Shown here one piece after another: positions 6,246 through 15,041 of a DNA stretch of 22,649 nucleotides. Numbering within the stretch: the first letter of the stretch is position 1; each line of letters begins with the position of its first letter. The stretch covers positions 1 to 22,649 of the forward strand of contig DATDCV010000570.1 of NCBI GenBank assembly GCA_036524155.1. Direction: 5' to 3'. A model generated the notes under the pieces. It made no database searches. It saw only the letters and a list, made by a program, of their open reading frames with translations, and had not been told where the DNA came from. Both the position numbers and the translations under genes were made by a program. Source of the DNA: DATDCV01 sp036524155 (lineage in GTDB: Bacteria; Verrucomicrobiota; Verrucomicrobiia; Limisphaerales; UBA8199).

Positions 6246-7316
6246 GTGGCGCTCGCTGGCCGTTCGCCGCCCATCTTGCGGGCTTGGTTTCTGCTGGCGT
6301 CCTCGGTCCTGGCTGTTCTTTTGCTGGCCGGCTGCAAGTCCGGGCCACAGACGACGCCGCTCCGGCGGTTCGAGTTCACGCATCCTGCGATGGGGACCCT
6401 GTTCGGCCTCACGCTTTTCGCAGCGGACGAGGCGAGCGCACGGAGTGCCGCCCAAGCGGCGTTCCGGCGAATCGATGCGCTCGAAGACATCATGAGCGAT
6501 TACCAGGCGGGCAGCGAGCTGATGAGGCTCTGCGAAGAACCCCCGGGAAAGCCGGTGCCTGTAAGCGCCGACCTTTTCGATGTTCTGCAGCGAGCCCAAA
6601 AGATCGCCCGGGCTTCCGACGGTGCATTCGACATAACAGTCGGTCCTTACGTGCGCTTGTGGCGGTTTGCGCGGAAGCGCAAGGAACCGTCCAATCCCAC
6701 GGCGATGAGCGCCGCCGCCGCCGCTGTCGGCTACGAAAAGATCAGGTTGGACCCGCGTACCTGGACCGTCACTCTGCTGGTACCCAATATGCGGTTGGAT
6801 TTGGGTGGCATCGCCAAAGGGTATGCGGCCGACGCAGCCTTGCGAGCGCTGAAGGGCAGGGGAGTCACACGCGCGCTCGTCGCCGCCAGCGGCGATATCG
6901 CCCTGGGCGATCCGCCTCCCGGGCAAAGAGCGTGGAAAGTGGAGATCTCAGGCTTGAACGCGGGGACGAATGGCGCAGGCCAGAAACTGTTGTTGCACAA
7001 CTGCGGCATTTCCACCTCGGGAGACACGGAACAGTCGATCGAGATTGGCGGGACGCGGTACTCTCACATCCTGAACCCGCGAACCGGCCTGGGGCTGACC
7101 AACCGGATCCAGGCGACCGTCATCGCGCCAGATGCCACTACCACGGATGCCTTGGCGACTGCGGTTTGTGTTTTGGGCCCACACCGCGGCCTCGCGTTGG
7201 TGGAATCAATGCCTCGCACCGCCACGTCGGTTTTCACTAAGGAGGGTAACCAGTTGCATCCGTACGCATCCCAAAGGTTCAAAAAGATCCTGAAGTCGCA
7301 GGTGGCTGGGAAGTAA
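6246..7316 (+). CDS. apbE: FAD:protein FMN transferase (ApbE family), lipoprotein
   Basis: ApbE proteins use FAD to attach FMN covalently to Thr/Ser of target flavoproteins in the periplasm, with Mg2+. Motifs in order are HPAMGTLFGLTLF, GAFDITVGPYVRLWRF, LDLGGIAKGYAADAA, AASGDIALG, STSGDTEQS, SHILNPRTG and the metal-binding DATTTDALATAVCVLG. The frame is open from 6054, but that part runs through a terminator and a REP-like element. I chose GTG 6246, which gives 356 residues and a lipoprotein signal with lipobox LAGC (Cys30). TTG 6276 is an equally possible start and no Shine-Dalgarno decides between them. The target flavoprotein is not in the window. The PqaA-like gene follows 115 bp downstream on the same strand. 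Confidence 0.9.
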   Translation: MALAGRSPPILRAWFLLASSVLAVLLLAGCKSGPQTTPLRRFEFTHPAMGTLFGLTLFAADEASARSAAQAAFRRIDALEDIMSDYQAGSELMRLCEEPPGKPVPVSADLFDVLQRAQKIARASDGAFDITVGPYVRLWRFARKRKEPSNPTAMSAAAAAVGYEKIRLDPRTWTVTLLVPNMRLDLGGIAKGYAADAALRALKGRGVTRALVAASGDIALGDPPPGQRAWKVEISGLNAGTNGAGQKLLLHNCGISTSGDTEQSIEIGGTRYSHILNPRTGLGLTNRIQATVIAPDATTTDALATAVCVLGPHRGLALVESMPRTATSVFTKEGNQLHPYASQRFKKILKSQVAGK

Positions 7317-7431
7317 ACGTCCGGAGTTGTCGGGCGCAAAGACCCACAGGTAGGTCCGCGCCTGGTTGTCCCGGTTTGCGGCTGCTTTCTGCTGGCATTA
7401 CCTCCCTCACAGCCGCTATACAAAGCCTCGA

Positions 7432-8883
7432 ATGAAAAGACCTCAGCACCGGTGGTATCGTGGCTTCATCGTGGTTGCCCTTGCTGCGCTATGCGGGTGC
7501 AATCGGGTTCAACCCTGCCATACGTCCGCATTATATTCGGCATCCGGTGCGTCCCCCGCGGGAAATGCCAGAACAGCCCTTGACGAATATGTTGCCGCTC
7601 CAGACACGAACTACAGTTTCCGCCTGGTGGACCGCGTGAGCGGGAAAGGGCAGACAACGTTTATTCTGGAGATGACGTCGCAAGCCTGGCTGACGACCAC
7701 CGAAGTTGACCGGCCGTTGTGGAAACACTGGATGACCATCGTCAAGCCCGACTCGGTTACGACCTCCAAATCACTGCTGCTAATCGGCGGTGGCAAGAAC
7801 GGCGGCAACCCGCCGAAAGGGGCTGACGCGAACACGACTCAGATTGCGCTGGCGACCAGGTCGGTGGTGGCCGAACTCAAAATGATCCCCAATCAACCAC
7901 TGGTGTTCGCCGGGGAAACGGAAGGACGGGTAGAGGATTCGCTGATCGCGTACACCTGGGACAAATTTCTACGAACCGGCGACGCGAAGTGGCCCGCCCG
8001 GCTCCCGATGACCAAGGCTGCGGTGCGCGCGATGGACACCGTCACTGCCTTTTGTGGCCGCCCGGAAGGAGGGAACACCAAGGTGGACGGTTTTGTGGTC
8101 GCCGGCGGGTCAAAACGCGGCTGGACGACCTGGACGACCGCTGCGGTGGACAAACGGGTGGTCGCCATCGTGCCGGTGGTGATCGACCTGCTCAATATCG
8201 AGCCGTCGATGCTGCACCACTTCCGGGCCTACGGCTTCTGGGCGCCGGCGATCGGCGATTACGAGGCCTTTCACATCATGGATTGGAACGGCACGCCGCA
8301 GTACCATGACCTGATGAAGATCGTGGAGCCCTACTCGTATCGGGATCGCTATACGATGCCCAAGTTCATCATCAACGCCGCCGGCGACCAGTTCTTCCTG
8401 CCGGATTCATCGCAGTTCTACTTCAACGACCTCCCGGGCGTGAAGTACCTTCGGTATGTGCCGAACGCGGACCACTCGCTCAAAGGCTCGGACGCTTACG
8501 AGACATTGCTCGCGTGTTACAACGCTGTGTTATACAGCCAGCCGTTACCGGTATTTTCCTGGAAACCGGAGGGAGACCGGTCATTTCGCGTGACAACCAA
8601 AGAGAAACCAACCCAGGTCAGACTTTGGCAGGCCACTAACCCCAACGCGAGGGATTTTCGTTTGGAAACACTGGGGCCCGTATATCGAAGCACTCCCCTG
8701 GCCGACCAGGGCGGTGGCAATTACGTCGGAACCGTGTCGAAACCCGAGAAGGGTTGGACAGCCTTTTTCGTTGAGCTTGAGTTTCCGAGCGGTTGCCAGG
8801 CACCGTTCAAATTCACCACACAGGTGAAAGTGATCCCGGACATCCTGCCATATAAGTTCGTCCCGAAAGACCCTCACCGGTAA
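7432..8883 (+). CDS. PhoPQ-activated pathogenicity-related protein (PqaA) family lipoprotein
   Basis: This encodes 483 residues from the ATG at 7432, which opens a short basic n-region, a hydrophobic stretch and a lipobox-like LCGC (Cys23). The upstream extension to 7366 lacks a signal and is rejected. The body is an alpha/beta-hydrolase-like domain of the PqaA family (PF10142). The nucleophile elbow is GGSKRGW with Ser227. A candidate acid is Asp319 in INAAGDQFF and the candidate His is His348 in NADHSL. A beta-rich C-terminal domain starts around residue 370. The name comes from a Salmonella locus, but in environmental bacteria the substrate is unknown; hydrolase activity at the cell envelope is an inference. 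It is the last plus-strand gene before a convergent hairpin. Confidence 0.88.
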   Translation: MKRPQHRWYRGFIVVALAALCGCNRVQPCHTSALYSASGASPAGNARTALDEYVAAPDTNYSFRLVDRVSGKGQTTFILEMTSQAWLTTTEVDRPLWKHWMTIVKPDSVTTSKSLLLIGGGKNGGNPPKGADANTTQIALATRSVVAELKMIPNQPLVFAGETEGRVEDSLIAYTWDKFLRTGDAKWPARLPMTKAAVRAMDTVTAFCGRPEGGNTKVDGFVVAGGSKRGWTTWTTAAVDKRVVAIVPVVIDLLNIEPSMLHHFRAYGFWAPAIGDYEAFHIMDWNGTPQYHDLMKIVEPYSYRDRYTMPKFIINAAGDQFFLPDSSQFYFNDLPGVKYLRYVPNADHSLKGSDAYETLLACYNAVLYSQPLPVFSWKPEGDRSFRVTTKEKPTQVRLWQATNPNARDFRLETLGPVYRSTPLADQGGGNYVGTVSKPEKGWTAFFVELEFPSGCQAPFKFTTQVKVIPDILPYKFVPKDPHR

Positions 8884-8908
8884 CCGGGTTTGCTGACCGT
8901 AAACTCAA

Positions 8909-8942
8909 AGCACCCCGCCGGGCTTCAAACCGGCAGGGTGCT
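8909..8942. terminator. Bidirectional hairpin terminator between convergent genes
   Basis: AGCACCCCGCCGG (8909-8921) pairs with CCGGCAGGGTGCT (8930-8942), giving a 13-bp stem with one mismatch and an 8-base loop. The flanks are short A- and T-rich runs (AAACTCAA before, GCGTTTAA after). It sits between the stop codons of the PqaA-like gene and the minus-strand gene ending at 8972, so it can serve both. Confidence 0.8.
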
Positions 8943-8971
8943 GCGTTTAAGCGCGGGTCAGATCTTTCCGA

Positions 8972-11203
8972 TTACGGATAAACCAGCTTGAAATACTGCG
9001 AGCCGGCGGGCGATGCCACCTCGTATACATTCTTGCCGCCGACCTGCGTGACCCCGCTGATGACCGGGGTCCAGGTCGGGTTCGTGAGGCTCGGGCTCGT
9101 CAGCAACACGTAGGGAATGAGCGGCCAGGAGACCGTCGCGCCGCCGGCCGCTGACTTCGCTACTGTCAGCACTGGCGCTTCGCCAGTAGTGGGCACGAAC
9201 AGCAGATAATTCAACGAGACCAGCCGGTCGTGTTTTGGTGATACCCCGTTCATGGTTAGCCGGATCGTGTTGGTTCCGGCCAGGTTGGTGATCACAATCG
9301 GGACGCCGCCCAGCGTGAGCGGCTCGTACCGGTAGTGGCCCCAACGGAGGTGGTTCTGCACCTGAAAAACACCCAGCGGGCTGGTGGTCTGGCCAGTTGT
9401 CGTCGGATCGCTGGTTACCAGGTCCAGTGAAATGTCCTGCGCATAGTAGCTGCCGCAACGCAAGAACACATAATAATTCGTCGCCACGAACGGGCGTGTG
9501 TAGTTCAGCCAGTCCCCCGCTTGAGTCCGGAAGACCTCGTACTCCGGCACACCGATATAGGGCGGTGTCCCGGCAACTGCATATTTCTGTCGCGGGCCAT
9601 CATTTGGGCGCACATAGCCTGCGCCAACGAACGGCGGGCCGCCGTCAGGATGATTCATATCCTCAATCTCCTGTCGTATGCCCTGCATGGTGTCTACGAA
9701 ATCGTTGGCCCGGTAGTCACACCAGGGCGCTGTGTTATCAACGTCCACGCGCGTGCGTAAAGTGTGGTAATCAACCTCCGGGGTGCCCAAAACATAGGGG
9801 GTGAAACCCTGGCTGGACGGCAGGTCAAGGTACCCGACTCCGTAGCCGTTTACGAGTTGGCCGATGTTGGTCTCGTAACCCGAAACCGGTATAGGCTCGA
9901 GCTGGTACACGCCGTTGGAATAATTGTAGTCTTCGCACTCGATGGTCTTGAACGGAGCCGTATCGATGCCCGCGTCCGTGAACGTGTCGAACCAAAAAGT
10001 ATTCGTGGACTTCAAGGTTCCGGTCGTGTCCTGCAGTTCAATTTGCACGGCATAGGTATGGTTTGCCATCAACGTGCCGGAGGCAGTGCTGAAGCTCACG
10101 GTACTGCCATTCGCCGGCAACGGCGCCAGCGTGCTCGAGAAATCGATGCCATTGAGATAGAGCTTCGTTGCGGTGGCATCAATCTGGGCCGCAGTGTAGG
10201 TTTTCGCCGTGAAGCTAATGCCGGTTGCGGCCGGATGGAAATTTGTGAACCGGCGAGAAGGCGTGCGCGTGGCCACTTGCGGAGTGCCTGCCACCGGATG
10301 CCGGATCGCCGGTGCGATGTCGACGTTAGGATCGCTCGGTCCCGAGTAATAGTTGTCCAGCGTCAAATCGGTGCGATTGGGATGAATGGTATCATCGCGC
10401 GAAAACGTCACGATGCCGCTCTTCCCTGAGAGATAGGGCGAGGTCGCATCGTCCGCCATGATTGTGTGGATCGGCGTCGATAAGTCTTCCAGATCATAAA
10501 GCTGCGCCGTCAGAATTGTGCCAACTCCCTTAAACACCATTCGATAGCTGTGGCCGACGATCAATGTCACCTCGGCGGCGGCAATCGTGTCCGGGGATTC
10601 ACTGGTGACCTTGTTGATCTGCAGCTCGCCGCCGTAGCGGTCGCCGGCCGTGTCGCCATCCTGGGCGTTGTCATAGTTGGCCACGTAACCGTTTACCGCA
10701 CCGAGACCGGGAATCCCGAGTGGAGCGTCATCAAAACCGGTCCCCCGTGCCAACAAAACCAGTGCCTGGTTCGTTGAATCGTTCCAGTTAACCAGGTCCA
10801 TCGCGACGTAGAAATCGGTGTAGTCATTGGTGCGAAAGAGCCACGCCCGGCCGGTGCCGTAAGCCTGTGGAACGCCAAAGGGGGTGGTATCAAAACTGCC
10901 ACGCTGGATTCTCAGGGCTTTGCCGTTGCCGTGGTCCACGAACGAGTCGTTCACATAACCACCACCCGCCTGGCAAACATTTCGGACCTGCCAGCCGCCA
11001 GCGCTGGTATCAAGGCTGCCGCTATCGAAGTTGTCCGCTGCCACGTTCTGAGCTGGCGCCGGTGAGGGCGTAGCCAGCAGGATCACTGCCGCAGCCATGG
11101 TTGTGAGACACGTGCACAGCGATGCGGGTGAGAGCCGTCCTTGGGCGATGAGGCGGGATGTGCTCGGGACGGCGGTTGAGTTGTTGCTTATTTTGGAGTT
11201 CAT
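8972..11203 (-). CDS. Large secreted beta-rich protein, possible carbohydrate-binding domains
   Basis: This encodes 743 residues from the ATG at 11203. A long N-terminal signal ends around PAPAQN (near residue 52). Residues about 55-290 look like a LamG/concanavalin-type jelly roll (DNFDSGSL... to TLDNYYSGP). A middle Ig-like beta domain with Ser/Thr-rich strands follows, and then a region with a CBM6-like signature (GDWLNYTRPF then YYVFLRCGSY). The last 65 residues (VTVAKSAA-like start, TVSWPL, ending YFKLVYP) resemble the small beta domain that caps many verrucomicrobial exported proteins and may act in sorting or surface attachment. No catalytic motif was seen, so binding of a polysaccharide is more likely than hydrolysis. 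These domain calls are by eye. The 151-bp gap to the next minus-strand gene suggests its own promoter. Confidence 0.7.
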   Translation of the reverse strand: MNSKISNNSTAVPSTSRLIAQGRLSPASLCTCLTTMAAAVILLATPSPAPAQNVAADNFDSGSLDTSAGGWQVRNVCQAGGGYVNDSFVDHGNGKALRIQRGSFDTTPFGVPQAYGTGRAWLFRTNDYTDFYVAMDLVNWNDSTNQALVLLARGTGFDDAPLGIPGLGAVNGYVANYDNAQDGDTAGDRYGGELQINKVTSESPDTIAAAEVTLIVGHSYRMVFKGVGTILTAQLYDLEDLSTPIHTIMADDATSPYLSGKSGIVTFSRDDTIHPNRTDLTLDNYYSGPSDPNVDIAPAIRHPVAGTPQVATRTPSRRFTNFHPAATGISFTAKTYTAAQIDATATKLYLNGIDFSSTLAPLPANGSTVSFSTASGTLMANHTYAVQIELQDTTGTLKSTNTFWFDTFTDAGIDTAPFKTIECEDYNYSNGVYQLEPIPVSGYETNIGQLVNGYGVGYLDLPSSQGFTPYVLGTPEVDYHTLRTRVDVDNTAPWCDYRANDFVDTMQGIRQEIEDMNHPDGGPPFVGAGYVRPNDGPRQKYAVAGTPPYIGVPEYEVFRTQAGDWLNYTRPFVATNYYVFLRCGSYYAQDISLDLVTSDPTTTGQTTSPLGVFQVQNHLRWGHYRYEPLTLGGVPIVITNLAGTNTIRLTMNGVSPKHDRLVSLNYLLFVPTTGEAPVLTVAKSAAGGATVSWPLIPYVLLTSPSLTNPTWTPVISGVTQVGGKNVYEVASPAGSQYFKLVYP

Positions 11204-11354
11204 ACGACCAGTTATGTGGATACGTTTATTTGCACGGGCTCAATGCGAGTCCTGGATTGGTGAACTTCGGGCTTAATATGGGGAACTTTACGGACTGCGG
11301 TCGGGAAGTCAAATTAAAAGAGCATCCCGATGAACATTCTCAGATGGCATTTGC

Positions 11355-13715
11355 TCAGCGGTTTGCTTTCCATCCGAGGTGCCGCTCGAGGAAGTCGAAC
11401 GTGCCGACCCCGTTAATCGTGTGCGGACCGTTGAAAAACTCGATGGTCGTTCGATCCCCAAGATCAAGTGAATCATAAAGGCGACGCACTTTCGCGTATT
11501 CGTAGGCCACCCACTCATCGAGGCCGACACCATCGTTGTGTCCCCGCTCGACCATGAAGGGGCGGGGAGCGATCAGCGCAGCCATTTCGGCGTAGTTGAA
11601 GGTGTGGCCGAGGTTCCATTCGGGCATCTCATACTCTCCCGTGAACATGTAACTAAGTGAGGCATCGGTTGAAGCGTTCTTCCGGACCCAATCGTTGAAA
11701 TCTCCGGAGCAAATGGAGAGGCAATAACCATCCAGCGCGGCAGGGACGCGCATCGCGGTCTTGCCGCCGTAGGAAAGGCCGTAAAAACCGATCCTCTTGA
11801 CATCGACAAACGGCAAGGTGGCGAGCCACCCGAGGATGCGATCGTGTTGGGCAATGATGATGGAGAAGAGGGAACGGCCGAGGGGGTTGGCTTTGCGCTG
11901 GAGTTCGCGGAAATTGTCACGGCCCCGGTAGGGGTTATGGGGGGAAAAGACAACGAAGCCACGGTCGGCGAGCCGGGGGGCAAAGGCCTTGTAGTAACGG
12001 AAGGCGACACTGTTGGTGTCATCGTTGATGGTGTCGGCCGGGACACCTTCCAGGCCGTGCTGGCAGACGACGACTGGGCGGCGTTCGCCGGGTTTGAGAT
12101 CATTGGGAACCAGGAGGTAGCCCCAGGCAAAAACGTCGGGGTAGACGTCGAGGACGACTTCGAACCCGGTCCAATTAGGCCGTGCGAGGATTCTGCGTGC
12201 GCGTGCATTTAGGGGGGCAGAGGGGGGGCCGAACGAGCCGAGGATTTCTTCATGGAATGTGCGGGTGAAGGGAGCGGTGGTGGCAGGGTATTCCTGAACG
12301 GGGCTGGAGCCGACTTTGCGCCAGAAGAAGTCGGTTCGCGCCTGTTCTGAAGCACGCAAGAGGCCCTGGGTGAAGTTTTCGAGTTCGCGCACCTGTTTGT
12401 TCTGGCGGTCGGCAGGATCGAAGACCGTCCGTGAGTCGACTGGGGCTTGGCCGGGAAGTGTGAGCCTGGTGGTGGGGATGCCCAGGGCGCTGAGAAAGGC
12501 GGCCAGGGCCCGGTCGGAGCAAGGTCCGGTGGCGAGGCCTTCGGTGCCTGAGATGAGTGCCCACTGGCCAGCCATCGGGGCTCTGGCCGGCTTCAGCAGG
12601 GCTGTAGCGCGTTCGAACTCCGCTTCGACGGCGGAGTAGTCGGGGTTGCGTAACAGTCCAGGGGCGGCGCCGGAGCGGCCTTCGCGAGGGGCAGGCGGTC
12701 CGGAGATGGCGGGGAGGGGGCTGTATTCCACGACCAGGGCGCGGGGAGCGATGAGGGAGGCGAGCTCGGCGTCGCCGAATTCGCGGAGGATGCCGAAGAG
12801 GTTCCGGTAGATCGGCTCGCGCCAGAGGGCTTGGCGCGAATCAAAGTAGCCGCTAACCAGGCAGGCCGCGATGCGGGTGTCCACGGCGGCGGCGTAGAGG
12901 GCGATGAGGCCGCCCTCGGCGTAGCCCGCGACGCCGATTTTTTGCGTGGGGGAGTTGCCGGTGCGGGGAAGGCTCTGGAAATAGTCGATGGCGGCGAGAA
13001 CTTTCTGGACCTCGTAACCGATGACATGCCTGCCCATTTCGTGGGCCTGGCGGTAGACCCACTCGCGATGGGGTTGATTGGTGAAACGGTTCAGACGCGC
13101 GTTGCCGGAGAAGGTGTCGTCGCGGCTCACCAGGACGGGAACCAGCACCTCACAGCCATGCTCGGCGAGGCGACGTGCGAACTGGCGTTCTGGTACCAAT
13201 CCCCGCGCCATGCCCACCACCATTTCTGGTGTCTGGTCCGCATCCGGGAGCACCACGATTCGAGCTCGCACCTCGCCCTTGGGCTCGAGCCACAAGCCTT
13301 CACCGGAAACGCCCTGGAGCGCAGGCCATCGAACCGTTTTTATGACGAGGATGTCGGTTTCTGCGATTACAGCCGGGTTGGCAGTGCTGCTGAGGATTTC
13401 CAGCGCCCTGGCCGGCTGGCGCGGGTCGACCGCGCCGATGATGACGCGCAGCCTTTCGCGATTTGTCTGAGTCGATTTTTCGTAAGCGGCCTCGGACGAA
13501 AAATCCCGGTGCCAATACATGGCACGATCGGCTGCGGCCTTTTCGGTTTGGCGGTCCAGGAATCGGCCGATACCGGCGACCATCTGGGCCGAAGTATCGC
13601 CTTCGGTTGTTAAAGGGCTAGTGCCGGGCAATTCCGGGACGTTTTGGGCTCGAGCTGAGCTGAGTGTGAGAAGGATTCCAAGAAGAAATGCGCCTCCGGG
13701 GTATGTGTGCGTCAT
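11355..13715 (-). CDS. Exported tandem alpha/beta hydrolase (dienelactone hydrolase/acetyl xylan esterase-like)
   Basis: This encodes 786 residues from the ATG at 13715, with a Sec signal ending near ARAQN (about residue 24). Two alpha/beta-hydrolase modules follow. In the first (about 110-420) the nucleophile elbow is GYAEGG, with Ala266 where Ser should be, so it is probably inactive. The second (about 480-786) is complete: elbow GLSYGG with Ser648, a candidate acid in the MVERGHND segment (Glu723 or Asp728), and His765 in NGPHTING. It resembles periplasmic esterases of the dienelactone hydrolase/acetyl xylan esterase group found with polysaccharide-degrading genes, but the substrate is not visible. 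A dead first module followed by a live one suggests a structural or binding role for the N-terminal half. Confidence 0.85.
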   Translation of the reverse strand: MTHTYPGGAFLLGILLTLSSARAQNVPELPGTSPLTTEGDTSAQMVAGIGRFLDRQTEKAAADRAMYWHRDFSSEAAYEKSTQTNRERLRVIIGAVDPRQPARALEILSSTANPAVIAETDILVIKTVRWPALQGVSGEGLWLEPKGEVRARIVVLPDADQTPEMVVGMARGLVPERQFARRLAEHGCEVLVPVLVSRDDTFSGNARLNRFTNQPHREWVYRQAHEMGRHVIGYEVQKVLAAIDYFQSLPRTGNSPTQKIGVAGYAEGGLIALYAAAVDTRIAACLVSGYFDSRQALWREPIYRNLFGILREFGDAELASLIAPRALVVEYSPLPAISGPPAPREGRSGAAPGLLRNPDYSAVEAEFERATALLKPARAPMAGQWALISGTEGLATGPCSDRALAAFLSALGIPTTRLTLPGQAPVDSRTVFDPADRQNKQVRELENFTQGLLRASEQARTDFFWRKVGSSPVQEYPATTAPFTRTFHEEILGSFGPPSAPLNARARRILARPNWTGFEVVLDVYPDVFAWGYLLVPNDLKPGERRPVVVCQHGLEGVPADTINDDTNSVAFRYYKAFAPRLADRGFVVFSPHNPYRGRDNFRELQRKANPLGRSLFSIIIAQHDRILGWLATLPFVDVKRIGFYGLSYGGKTAMRVPAALDGYCLSICSGDFNDWVRKNASTDASLSYMFTGEYEMPEWNLGHTFNYAEMAALIAPRPFMVERGHNDGVGLDEWVAYEYAKVRRLYDSLDLGDRTTIEFFNGPHTINGVGTFDFLERHLGWKANR

Positions 13716-13956
13716 AATCGCTGTTGGGGATTATGCGCAGAAGGCCGGGCAGTTTGGCAACCGTTGAAGGGTAGAACTTCCTGGTGAGGCTGGGTTCCGC
13801 CCGTGGCGGCGGCGGCGGCTACGGGGGCGACGGTGAAAGAGTGAATCAGCGGGTGGATTACAGTTCGTCGAGTCGTGGCCTTGTCACCTGCAATTCCTAC
13901 GAAAATCGACTCCTGACGTCGTCGCCTACAATGCGGGTGCCTGCGCCTGCGATTGG
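13716..13956. other. Intergenic region with a short GGC microsatellite
   Basis: This 241-bp gap separates two minus-strand genes. It contains a (GGC)5-type run near 13804-13818. No recognisable promoter, terminator or credible gene is visible. Confidence 0.5.
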
Positions 13957-14553
13957 CTAATGGTTTTTGCGGTGAAGGAACGGCATCTTTACTGTCTTCG
14001 CCAGGAATCCGAGGAGGGTCTTCTTTTTCTTTTCGGGTTTCACGAGCGGTTCGCACGGATGGCTGCACTCCGGACAAAGCTTAAGCACTTTCCCGCCCCG
14101 CCGCCGCATCCGGTGGACGCATTCATCGCACATCACCAGGCGGCAATGAGTGCATTGGTGAGTCACTAACGCCTTCGGATGTTTCGGGCACAGCATTGTG
14201 CCGTCGTCCAGAACTACCGGCGGCATTGGCCGCGGAGTGTCGAACTTCGGAATCGCTATCGTTACATCCGTGCTTTCGACCAGTAGTTCCACGTCCCCCA
14301 GGCGCAAAACCTGGCCCGCCCACAGCGACGCTTGTTTTACGGGACGTTCCGCCACGTAGGTGCCGTTCGTAGACTCACAATCCCGCACCGTTACCCCTTC
14401 GTCGTCCACCTCCACTTCGCAGTGCTTCGCGGAGATCGTCGGATGGTCGATGACGAAGTCATTCGACGGGCTCCGGCCAATGCAGTTGACACCGAGCCGG
14501 AGCTCAATTACTTGGTTCTTAAACCCTTCTGATTTTATCACCAGTTTGGCCAT
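13957..14553 (-). CDS. FHA domain protein with Cys/His-rich zinc-binding-like region
   Basis: This encodes 198 residues from the ATG at 14553. Residues 1-95 are a forkhead-associated domain with GRS (26-28), SAKH (41-44) and the STNGTYV loop (61-67), the phosphothreonine-binding signature. Residues about 122-167 carry CPKH, CTHC, CDEC and CPEC pairs (Cys122, 134, 137, 142, 145, 160, 163, with nearby His), which resembles a B-box or treble-clef zinc region. The tail is basic and Lys-rich (EKKKKTLLGFLAK) with an amphipathic look, possibly for membrane or nucleic-acid contact. It has no signal peptide, so it is cytoplasmic. It probably recognises a Ser/Thr-kinase-phosphorylated partner, but no kinase lies in the window. 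It is divergent from the dehydratase gene across a 114-bp gap. Confidence 0.9.
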   Translation of the reverse strand: MAKLVIKSEGFKNQVIELRLGVNCIGRSPSNDFVIDHPTISAKHCEVEVDDEGVTVRDCESTNGTYVAERPVKQASLWAGQVLRLGDVELLVESTDVTIAIPKFDTPRPMPPVVLDDGTMLCPKHPKALVTHQCTHCRLVMCDECVHRMRRRGGKVLKLCPECSHPCEPLVKPEKKKKTLLGFLAKTVKMPFLHRKNH

Positions 14554-14667
14554 CTCTGCGTGAGCATCCTAGAGGTCTGGAGGCGATTGTCGACCAAATT
14601 CTGAGAGCCTCCAACATCGCACGCGGAACTCGCCTTTGTGCTACATTCACCGCACGAAACAAACCGT

Positions 14668-14997
14668 ATGAACGCTCTAAGTCAGAAAGAATGTATTCCC
14701 TGTCGGGGGATGACGGATCGGCTTGCGGGCGCCGGACTGGCGGCCCTGATGGCACAGTTGCCGTCCGGCTGGCGCGTGGTCAACGACCACCACCTCGAGA
14801 AGGAATTCAAATTCAAAGATTTTCGTCAGGCTCTCGATTTTACCAACCGTGTCGGTGAACTCGCTGAGGCCCAGGGCCATCACCCGGATCTCCTCCTGGC
14901 TTGGGGAAAAGTGGTGGTCACACTCTGGACCCACAAAGTGGATGGTCTTACCGAAAGTGATTTTGTCCTGGCAGCGAAGGCGGATGAGTTGGCGTGA
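14668..14997 (+). CDS. phhB: Pterin-4a-carbinolamine dehydratase
   Basis: This encodes 109 residues, the usual size. It dehydrates 4a-hydroxytetrahydropterin to quinonoid dihydropterin for recycling of the aromatic amino acid hydroxylase cofactor. The active-site block is GHHPDLLLAWGKV (His71, His72, Pro73) followed by THKVDGLTESDFVLAAKAD (His89), a very close match to the family. The N-terminus has the CIPCRG element (residues 9-14) typical of bacterial members. The ATG at 14668 was preferred to an in-frame GTG at 14638 because it matches the family's N-terminus; neither has a clear Shine-Dalgarno. No hydroxylase is visible nearby. Homologues in bacteria lacking such enzymes have been linked to molybdopterin-related roles, and molybdenum cofactor genes lie 5 kb away, though no direct link is seen. 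Confidence 0.92.
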   Translation: MNALSQKECIPCRGMTDRLAGAGLAALMAQLPSGWRVVNDHHLEKEFKFKDFRQALDFTNRVGELAEAQGHHPDLLLAWGKVVVTLWTHKVDGLTESDFVLAAKADELA

Positions 14998-15041
14998 GGT
15001 GTCGGGGGGCTCGTGTTTTTCCCTCGCGCCCGGCTGCGGCC

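Noticed and set aside
6095..7240. Alternative 381-codon plus-strand frame over the ApbE gene
   Set aside because: All ApbE motifs lie in the other frame; this one is Arg-rich and motif-free.
13784..13960. Plus-strand 58-codon frame with an RGGGGGYGGDGE stretch, resembling the tail of an RNA-binding protein
   Set aside because: The glycine run comes from a short GGC microsatellite, no RRM domain precedes it, and the start is a weak GTG. It could be a remnant but is not supported.
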